Assembly: GCF_041053055.1 (NCBI RefSeq) | Contig: NZ_CP163443.1 | Span: forward strand, 8,849,001-8,913,000 | DNA length: 64,000 nt | Source: Streptomyces sp. R41 | GTDB lineage: Bacteria; Actinomycetota; Actinomycetes; Streptomycetales; Streptomycetaceae | Reading direction: 5' to 3' | Part shown: positions 58,305-64,000 of the stretch, in pieces | Layout of the letters: every line of letters begins with the position of its first letter | Numbering within the stretch: position 1 is the first letter of the stretch | Position numbers and translations under genes: made by a program | Notes under the pieces: generated by a model | Seen by the model: only the letters and a program-made list of their open reading frames with translations | Database searches by the model: none | Told to the model about the DNA's origin: nothing

Positions 58305-60476
58305 ATGTCCAGATCTGTCAGGCGCATGCCGGCAGTAGCGGCCGCGGTGGCCGTCGCCCTCGCCGCCGGCATGCTCAGCGCCACCACCGCCCACTCCGCG
58401 GTGACGGCCGCGGGCGCCGACCTGCCCTTCACCTCGGTGGAGGCCGAGTCCGCCACCTCCACGGGCACGAAGATCGGCCCCGACTACACCCAGGGCACCC
58501 TCGCATCGGAGGCCTCCGGGCGGCAGGGCGTACGGCTGAGCGCGGGCCAGCGCGTCGAGTTCACCGCGCCGCGCGCCTCCAACGCGGTGAACGTCTCCTA
58601 CAGCGTCCCCGACGGCCAGTCGGGCACGCTCGACGTCTACGTCAACGGCGTCAAACTCGCCAAGACGCTCACCGTCACCTCCAAGTACTCATACGTCGAC
58701 ACCTCCTGGATCGCCGGCGCCAAGACCCACCACTTCTTCGACAACGCCCGGCTACTGCTCGGCCAGAACGTGCAGGCGGGCGACAAGGTCGCCTTCCAGG
58801 CGACGAACACCCAGGTCACCGTCGACGTCGCCGACTTCGAACAGGTGGCCGCAGCCGCGGCCCGGCCCGCGGGGTCAGTGTCCGTCACCGACAAGGGCGC
58901 CGACCCCAGCGGCCAGGGCGACTCGACGCAGGCCTTCCGGGACGCGATCTCCGCCGCGCAAGGAGGCGTCGTGTGGATCCCGCCGGGCGACTACAAGGTG
59001 ACGTCCTCGCTCAGCGGTGTCCAGAACGTCACGCTGCAAGGCGCCGGCAGCTGGTACTCCGTCGTCCACACCTCGCGCTTCATCGACCAGACCAGCTCCT
59101 CAGGCGGTGTGCACCTCAAGGACTTCGCGGTGATCGGTGAGGTCACCGAGCGCGTCGACTCCAACCCGGACAACTTCGTCAACGGCTCGCTGGGTCCTGG
59201 GAGTTCAGTCTCCGCGATGTGGCTCCAGCACCTCAAGGTCGGCCTCTGGCTGACCGGCAACAACGACAACCTCGTGGTCGAGAACAACCGCATCCTCGAC
59301 ACCACCGCCGACGGCCTCAACCTCAACGGCAACGCGCGCGGTGTCCGCGTCCGGAACAACTTCCTGCGCAACAACGGCGACGACGCGCTCGCCATGTGGT
59401 CGCTCTACTCGCCGGACACCAACAGCAGTTTCGAGAACAACACCATCACCCAGCCGAACCTCGCCAACGGCATCGCGATCTACGGCGGCACCGACATCGC
59501 GGTCAGGAACAACCTGATCGCCGACACCAACGCCCTCGGCAGCGGCATCGCGATCTCCAACCAGAAGTTCCTCGACCCCTTCTCCCCGCTCGCCGGGACC
59601 ATCACCGTCTCCGGGAACACCCTCGTCCGTACCGGCGCGATGAACCCCAACTGGAACCACCCGATGGGCGCGCTGCGCGTCGACTCGTACGACAGCGCCA
59701 TCGAGGCGACCGTCAACATCACGGGTACGACGGTCAGCGACAGCCCGTACAGCGCCTTCGAGTTCGTGTCGGGCGGCGGTCACGGCTACGCGACCAAGAA
59801 CATCACCGTCGACGGCGCCACCGTCAACAAGGTCGGCACGGTCGTCGTCCAGGCCGAGTCGCAGGGCGCGGCGAAATTCAGCAATGTCCAGGCGACCGGC
59901 GTGGGCGCGGCGGGCGTCTACAACTGCCCGTACCCGACCGGCTCCGGCAGCTTCACGCTCACCAACGGCGGTGGCAACTCCGGCTGGGACAGCACCTGGG
60001 CGGACTGCTCCACCTGGCCGCAGCCCGGCTCCGGGAACCCCGACCCCGATCCGGCCCGCAATCTAGCCAAGGGCCGCCCGGCCACCGCCACCGGTTCGCA
60101 GGACGTCTACACGCCGGGCAAGGCGGTCGACGGCGACGCGAACACCTACTGGGAGTCCACCAACAACGCCTTCCCACAGGCCTGGACGGTCGACCTGGGC
60201 TCGACCCTGGCCGCCCGCCGCCTCGTTCTGAAACTGCCACCCGCCACGGCCTGGCAGGCGCGCACGCAGACCCTGTCGGTCCTGGGCAGCACGGACGGCT
60301 CGGCGTACTCGACGGTCGTGGCCTCGAAGGACTACCGCTTCGACCCGGCCACCGGGAACACGGTCACGGTGCCCCTGCCCAGCGGAACGAACCTGCGCTA
60401 CCTCCGGCTGAACGTGACCGCCAACACCGGCTGGCCGGCCGCGCAGTTCAGTGAGGTGGAGGCGTATCTGTCGTGA
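58305..60476 (+). CDS. Secreted beta-helix glycanase with two CBMs (GH87-like)
   Basis: The 723-residue protein has a signal peptide (MSRSVRRMPAVAAAVAVALAAGMLSATTAHS). Next come an N-terminal CBM6-like module (FTSVEAESATSTGTKIGPDYTQGTLASEASGRQGVRL), a right-handed parallel beta-helix (VTDKGADPSGQGDSTQAFRDAISAAQGGVVWIPPGDYKV; NNDNLVVENNRILDTTADGLNLNGNARGVRVRNNF), and a C-terminal F5/8 type C (CBM32-like) domain. The overall look is of mycodextranase/alpha-1,3-glucanase GH87, with acidic pairs such as NNGDDALAMW at the helix. Its probable product would enter via the ABC importer and be cut by the GH13 enzyme. The 3' end overlaps the convergent ATPase gene by 29 bp. Confidence 0.82.
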   Translation: MSRSVRRMPAVAAAVAVALAAGMLSATTAHSAVTAAGADLPFTSVEAESATSTGTKIGPDYTQGTLASEASGRQGVRLSAGQRVEFTAPRASNAVNVSYSVPDGQSGTLDVYVNGVKLAKTLTVTSKYSYVDTSWIAGAKTHHFFDNARLLLGQNVQAGDKVAFQATNTQVTVDVADFEQVAAAAARPAGSVSVTDKGADPSGQGDSTQAFRDAISAAQGGVVWIPPGDYKVTSSLSGVQNVTLQGAGSWYSVVHTSRFIDQTSSSGGVHLKDFAVIGEVTERVDSNPDNFVNGSLGPGSSVSAMWLQHLKVGLWLTGNNDNLVVENNRILDTTADGLNLNGNARGVRVRNNFLRNNGDDALAMWSLYSPDTNSSFENNTITQPNLANGIAIYGGTDIAVRNNLIADTNALGSGIAISNQKFLDPFSPLAGTITVSGNTLVRTGAMNPNWNHPMGALRVDSYDSAIEATVNITGTTVSDSPYSAFEFVSGGGHGYATKNITVDGATVNKVGTVVVQAESQGAAKFSNVQATGVGAAGVYNCPYPTGSGSFTLTNGGGNSGWDSTWADCSTWPQPGSGNPDPDPARNLAKGRPATATGSQDVYTPGKAVDGDANTYWESTNNAFPQAWTVDLGSTLAARRLVLKLPPATAWQARTQTLSVLGSTDGSAYSTVVASKDYRFDPATGNTVTVPLPSGTNLRYLRLNVTANTGWPAAQFSEVEAYLS

Positions 60477-61254
60477 TGTCCGAGGTCGTCCCGCGCTTCG
60501 CCGCCTGGATCTGCTCGTACACATGGGTCCGCAGCTCGGCGAAGCGCGGGGTGACCCGTGTGTGCAACTGGTCCCGCTCGTCGGGCAGATCGACCTTCAA
60601 CTGCTCCTGTACGACGGTGGGTGAGGCGGAGAGGATCAGTACGCGCTCGCCCAGGTAGACGGCCTCGTCGATGTCATGGGTCACGAACAGGATCGTGATC
60701 TGGCGCTGCCGCCACAGCCCGCGCACCAGGTCCTCCAGATCGGCGCGCGTCTGCGCGTCGACCGCCGCGAACGGCTCGTCCATCAGCAGCACATCGGGCT
60801 CGTACGCCAGCGCGCGGGCGATGGCGACACGCTGCTGCATCCCGCCGGACAGCTGCCAGGGATAGGCCCCCGCGGCATCCGTGAGCCCGACCGATTCCAG
60901 CGCGTCCGCGACCAGCTCACGGCGCCGTGCCTTGCTCAACGGCTTCTGTTTCAAAGGAAGTTCGACGTTCTCCTGCACCCGCATCCAGGGAAACAGACTC
61001 CGCCCATACTCCTGGAAGACGAACGCCATGCCCGGCGGTGGTCCGCTGACCCGGTGGCCCGCCAGCGACACCTCTCCCGCCGTCGGTGTCAGCAGCCCGC
61101 CCACGCACTTCAGCAGCGTGGTCTTGCCGCAGCCCGACGGGCCGACGAGGCAGACGAGTTCGCCCGCCTCCACGGTGAAGGTGAGGTCCCGTACCGCCTC
61201 CACCCGGCGCCCGGAACCTTCGTAGACCTTCTTCAGGCCACGTACGTCGAGCAT
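60448..61254 (-). CDS. ABC transporter ATPase (TauB/SsuB/NitT type)
   Basis: The 268-residue ATPase has Walker A GPSGCGKTT, Q loop FVFQEYGRSLFPWM, signature LSGGMQQRVAIARAL, Walker B VLLMDEPFAAVD and VTHDIDEAVYLGERV. It is the last gene of the TauT-type operon, 20 bp after the second permease. ATG 61254 follows AAAGG. Its tail overlaps the convergent glycanase gene by 29 bp, a tight packing at this junction. Confidence 0.92.
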   Translation of the reverse strand: MLDVRGLKKVYEGSGRRVEAVRDLTFTVEAGELVCLVGPSGCGKTTLLKCVGGLLTPTAGEVSLAGHRVSGPPPGMAFVFQEYGRSLFPWMRVQENVELPLKQKPLSKARRRELVADALESVGLTDAAGAYPWQLSGGMQQRVAIARALAYEPDVLLMDEPFAAVDAQTRADLEDLVRGLWRQRQITILFVTHDIDEAVYLGERVLILSASPTVVQEQLKVDLPDERDQLHTRVTPRFAELRTHVYEQIQAAKRGTTSDITTDTPPPH

Positions 61255-61274
61255 GGACCGACCTTTCGCGAGCT

Positions 61275-62093
61275 TCACGGGGACCGCCGGGACGCTGCCC
61301 GCAGACCGTGGTACCAGTCGAGCACCCGGCGCTCGACCAGTTGGAAGACGACCGAGAGAAGGAAACCGAGCAGGCCGAGGACGAGGATCCCGGTCCACAT
61401 GTCCGGGATCGCGAAGCCGCGCTGGAACTGGACGATGGTGAAGCCGAGGCCGTTGCTGGCCGCGAACATCTCGCTGATGACCATCAGGATGATGCCGATG
61501 GACAGGGCCTGGCGCAGGCCCGCGAAGATCTGCGGGCTCGCCGAGCGCAGGATCAGGCTGCGCAGCCGGGCGACGCCGGTGATGCCGTACGAGCGCGCCG
61601 TCTCGGACATCACGGAGTCGACCGCGCGCACACCCTCGACCGTGTTGAGCAGGATCGGCCAGACGCAGCCGCTCGCGATCACGACGATCTTCATGGTGTC
61701 GCCGATGCCCGCGAACAGCATGATGACCGGGACGAGGACCGGCGGCGGGACCGCGCGCAGGAATTCCAGGACCGGTTCGCACACGGCCCGCACCTTCCGG
61801 TACGAGCCGATGACCGTGCCCAGCGCCACGCCCACGACGGCCGCAGCCGCGTAGCCGCCGAGCAGCCGCTCCATGCTCGGCAGCAGGTCTGCGCGCAGCC
61901 GCTCGCCCGTCCAGACGTCCGGGAAGGTCTTCAGGATCGTGCGCAGAGGCGGCCAGTACACGTTCGTACTGCCGTCGGAGGCGAGCCACCAGCCCACGAC
62001 GAGCAGGGCGGGCAGGCCGACGACGAAGAGCAACCGGAGCAGCGCGCGCCGGACGGCGCCACGCCCCGGGCCCGCGAGCGGTTCGCGCTTCAC
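61275..62093 (-). CDS. ABC transporter permease (TauC/SsuC type)
   Basis: The 272-residue permease has six helices from ALLRLLFVVGLPALLVVGWWL and the loop SETARSYGITGVARLRSLILRSASPQIFAGLR that contacts the ATPase. GTG 62093 overlaps the upstream permease stop (GTGA). The family imports nitrate, sulfonates, taurine, thiamine precursors, and in actinobacteria phthalate-like aromatic acids. Confidence 0.92.
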   Translation of the reverse strand: MKREPLAGPGRGAVRRALLRLLFVVGLPALLVVGWWLASDGSTNVYWPPLRTILKTFPDVWTGERLRADLLPSMERLLGGYAAAAVVGVALGTVIGSYRKVRAVCEPVLEFLRAVPPPVLVPVIMLFAGIGDTMKIVVIASGCVWPILLNTVEGVRAVDSVMSETARSYGITGVARLRSLILRSASPQIFAGLRQALSIGIILMVISEMFAASNGLGFTIVQFQRGFAIPDMWTGILVLGLLGFLLSVVFQLVERRVLDWYHGLRAASRRSP

Positions 62094-62863
62094 ACCGTCA
62101 CCTCCCCGCGCACCGACTGGTGCCAGGCCAGCGCCCGCCGCTCCACCGTGCGCGCGCCCACGTTGATCAGCAGCCCGAGCAGACCGGTGACCACGATCAG
62201 CGCGTACATCTCGGGCACGGCCTGCGAGGTCTCGGCGAGCGCGATGCGCGCGCCCAACCCTGGTGCGCCGATGACGAGTTCGGCGGTGATGGTGAGGATG
62301 AGCGCGACCGCTGCGGCCAGCCGGACGCCCGTCATGACGTACGGCAGTGCCGTGGGCCAGAGTACGTGACGGACGCGCGCCCAAGTGCCCAGGCCGTACG
62401 AGCGGGCCGTCTCGTCGGCGACCGGGTCGACGTCCTGGACGCCGTACATGACCTGGATGAGGACCTGCCAGAAGGAGGCGTAGACGACGAGGAGGAGCAC
62501 GGAGCGGAGCTCGGTGCCATAGAGGAGGACGGCGAGGGGGATCAGGGCGACCGAGGGGATCGGGCGGAGGAACTCGATCGTCGAGGCGGTCGCCTCGCGC
62601 AGGTGGGGCACGACCGAGATCACGACGCCCACCAGGATGCCGGCGCTCACCGCGATCGCCAGGCCGAGCGCCCAGCCGGTGAGGGTGTCGCCGAGGGCGG
62701 TCCAGAAGGCGTGGTCGGCGAGCTCGGTGCCGAGAGCCTTGGCGATGCGGCTCGTCGGCGGGAAGTAGTCCTCCTTGATCAGACCGAGCCGCGGCACCGC
62801 CTCGCCCAGCGCGAGGAAGGCCGCGAGCCCGGCCGCACCCAGTGCGGCGTTGGCACCCCTCAC
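62090..62863 (-). CDS. ABC transporter permease (TauC/SsuC type)
   Basis: The 257-residue permease has six helices from ANAALGAAGLAAFLALGEAVPRLG and the ATPase-contacting loop DETARSYGLGTWARVRHVLWPTALPYVMTG. GTG 62863 overlaps the SBP stop (GTGA). Two different permease genes in one TauT-type operon imply a heterodimeric channel, as in actinobacterial phthalate-type importers. Confidence 0.92.
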   Translation of the reverse strand: MRGANAALGAAGLAAFLALGEAVPRLGLIKEDYFPPTSRIAKALGTELADHAFWTALGDTLTGWALGLAIAVSAGILVGVVISVVPHLREATASTIEFLRPIPSVALIPLAVLLYGTELRSVLLLVVYASFWQVLIQVMYGVQDVDPVADETARSYGLGTWARVRHVLWPTALPYVMTGVRLAAAVALILTITAELVIGAPGLGARIALAETSQAVPEMYALIVVTGLLGLLINVGARTVERRALAWHQSVRGEVTV

Positions 62864-63831
62864 GGCAGCAGCTTGTCCAGATCGGGCGTCGACTTGAAGA
62901 GCCCGTCCTGCTCGCCCAGCTTCTCCAGCGCCTCGATGGACGCGCGGTTCGGCTCGGCCGGCCACTTCGGCAGGGTCACCTTCGCCAGGACCGCCGTCGG
63001 GATCTTCGTGTAGGTGGTGACGACCTGGCGCACTTCGTCCGGGTGGGCGTCGGCGTAGGCGAGGGAATCCGCGGTGGCCTCCTGGAACTTCTTCACCAGG
63101 TCCGGGTTCTTCTGCGCGTACTGCGTCGAGGTGAAGTACATCGCGACGGTGAGGTCCTTGGCGACGTCGACCAGGGACGAGGCGATCTCCGTGCCGCCCT
63201 GGCTCTTGACGGTGGCGAGTGCGGGCTCGACCACCATGGCGGCGTCGATCTGGCCGCTGTCGAGGGCGGCGGGCATCTGGTCGAAGGCGAGCTCGACGAA
63301 CTTCACCTTCGACGCGTCGCCGCCCGCCTTGCGCACCGACTCGCGCACGGCGGTCTCGTTGATGTTCTTCAGCGTGTTGACGGCGACCTTCTTCCCCTCG
63401 AGGTCTTTCGCCGACTTGATGGAGCTGCCCTTCTTCACCGTGATGGCGCCGAAGTCCTTGCCCGACACGCCCGTTGAGGCGACGCCGTTGGCGATGGCCT
63501 TCACGGGAACGCTGTTGGACTGGGCGATCATCAGCGAGGTCATGTTGGAGAACCCGAACTGGAACTGGCCGCTGACGACGCCCGGCACGATCGCCGCGCC
63601 GCCCTGCGCGGTCGTCATGGACAGTTTCAGGCCACGCTTGCTGTAGAAGCCCTTCTCCTGGCCCAGGTAGAGGGGGGCGACATCGACGATGGGGATGATC
63701 CCCACCTTGACCGTGGTGATACCGCCGGACGACGCGTTCTTGTCCGAGGCGCCACCGCCGTCGGACGAGCCACAGGCCGACGCGGCGACCAGGAAGGCTC
63801 CGGCCGCGAGAACGGCGAGCAGACGACGCAT
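62860..63831 (-). CDS. ABC substrate-binding lipoprotein (TauA/SsuA type)
   Basis: The 323-residue protein has a lipoprotein leader (MRRLLAVLAAGAFLVAASAC, Cys20) and the NMT1/SsuA fold (VKVGIIPIVDVAPLYLGQEKGFYSKRGLKLSMTTAQGGAAIVPGVVSGQFQFGFSNMTSLMIAQ). The ligand is a small anion of sulfonate, nitrate, pyrimidine-precursor or aromatic-acid type. ATG 63831 follows AGGAGGAG at ideal spacing. It heads a four-gene operon with two permeases and an ATPase. The AT-rich box at 63936-63960 in its promoter is nearly the same as that of the SDR/acyl-CoA ligase operon. Confidence 0.9.
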   Translation of the reverse strand: MRRLLAVLAAGAFLVAASACGSSDGGGASDKNASSGGITTVKVGIIPIVDVAPLYLGQEKGFYSKRGLKLSMTTAQGGAAIVPGVVSGQFQFGFSNMTSLMIAQSNSVPVKAIANGVASTGVSGKDFGAITVKKGSSIKSAKDLEGKKVAVNTLKNINETAVRESVRKAGGDASKVKFVELAFDQMPAALDSGQIDAAMVVEPALATVKSQGGTEIASSLVDVAKDLTVAMYFTSTQYAQKNPDLVKKFQEATADSLAYADAHPDEVRQVVTTYTKIPTAVLAKVTLPKWPAEPNRASIEALEKLGEQDGLFKSTPDLDKLLP

Positions 63832-64000
63832 GGCTCCTCCTGTGCAGACGACAGTGTTCCGACAGGTGTGCGCACACCGCACAATGGTGCTCAGCGCGAA
63901 GGTAGAGCCCGCGTCTGGCGGGGTCAATGCCTTTGGCTAACAATATTGTTGACAGTTATTGAGGTGTGCTCCCGGCCTGCGCGAAGGGCGTGCTCCCAGC
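63832..64000. other. Upstream region of the TauT-type operon to the window end
   Basis: This stretch holds the TauT-type promoter and operator and the start of the next region. GTGCTCCC occurs twice at the end (63966 and 63991). The divergent gene, if any, lies beyond the window. Confidence 0.5.
63936..63960. promoter_or_regulatory. MarR-like operator upstream of the TauT-type operon
   Basis: The plus strand reads CTAACAATATTGTTGAC followed by AGTTATTG; AACAATATTGTT is a perfect 12-bp palindrome. On the minus strand this is GTCAACAATATTG, matching GTCAACAATTATTG at the promoter of the SDR operon 59 kb away. TTGACA on the plus strand (63949-63954) could also be a -35 for a rightward gene outside the window. 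Confidence 0.62.

Overview
The window is about 64 kb of very GC-rich chromosomal DNA with a strong third-position G/C bias, many GTG starts, GTGA/ATGA stop-start overlaps, twin-arginine and lipobox exports, abundant ABC sugar importers and glycoside hydrolases, an AT-poor background with isolated AT-rich operators, and rare TTA codons. Together these point to a Streptomyces (or close streptomycete) accessory or arm-proximal region. I see no rRNA, tRNA, CRISPR array, integrase or transposase.

Layout. (1) 0.4-4.5 kb: a nitrilase-superfamily amidohydrolase, a convergent two-component pair (LuxR-type regulator and HisKA_3 kinase), then translationally coupled MarR and IclR regulators. (2) 4.8-8.7 kb: a rightward catabolic operon (SDR dehydrogenase, amidohydrolase-2 enzyme, acyl-CoA ligase, MaoC hydratase) of unknown substrate, driven by a promoter with an AT-rich MarR-like box in its spacer. 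(3) 8.7-25.7 kb: a divergent glycan-utilisation locus. Leftward: PfkB kinase, lipoprotein SBP, two permeases, LacZ-type GH2, Tat-exported metallophosphoesterase, Tat-exported PHP-domain hydrolase and a secreted protein. Rightward: DeoR regulator, GH4, GH38 alpha-mannosidase, ending in a strong hairpin. (4) 25.8-29.5 kb: sulfotransferase, D-cysteine desulfhydrase/ACC-deaminase homologue, and a secreted CBM-FnIII-GH18 chitinase with two DasR-type (dre) sites upstream. (5) 29.6-33 kb: ATP-grasp ligase, metallophosphoesterase, Sfp-type phosphopantetheinyl transferase and a small conserved-looking protein. (6) 33.2-39.2 kb: alpha/beta hydrolase facing a tight four-gene operon (XRE regulator, HExxH metalloprotease, multi-pass membrane protein, FAD oxidoreductase), with a divergent MmyB-type ligand-binding-domain protein. 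(7) 39.2-44.9 kb: GntR regulator overlapping a soluble cache-domain protein, divergent from a Pot-type ABC importer. (8) 44.9-52.1 kb: an M24 Xaa-Pro-type peptidase and a near-complete trans-4-hydroxy-L-proline catabolic operon (three-subunit D-hydroxyproline dehydrogenase, pyrroline-hydroxycarboxylate deaminase, 4-hydroxyproline 2-epimerase, GntR regulator). (9) 52.2-60.5 kb: LacI regulator, ABC sugar importer, GH13 alpha-glucosidase and a secreted beta-helix glycanase, a probable alpha-glucan system. (10) 60.4-63.8 kb: a TauT/NitT-type ABC importer whose promoter carries a box like the one in region 2.

The main points for a second look are: a GntR box that recurs in three places of the hydroxyproline operon; an AT-rich box shared by regions 2 and 10, 59 kb apart; a short palindromic repeat inserted in frame in the PfkB gene; a 30-bp triplication in the dehydrogenase alpha subunit; 22- and 32-bp iterated repeats in intergenic DNA; the XRE/protease/membrane/FAD operon with a TTA codon; and the pairing of exported phosphoesterases with glycosidases.
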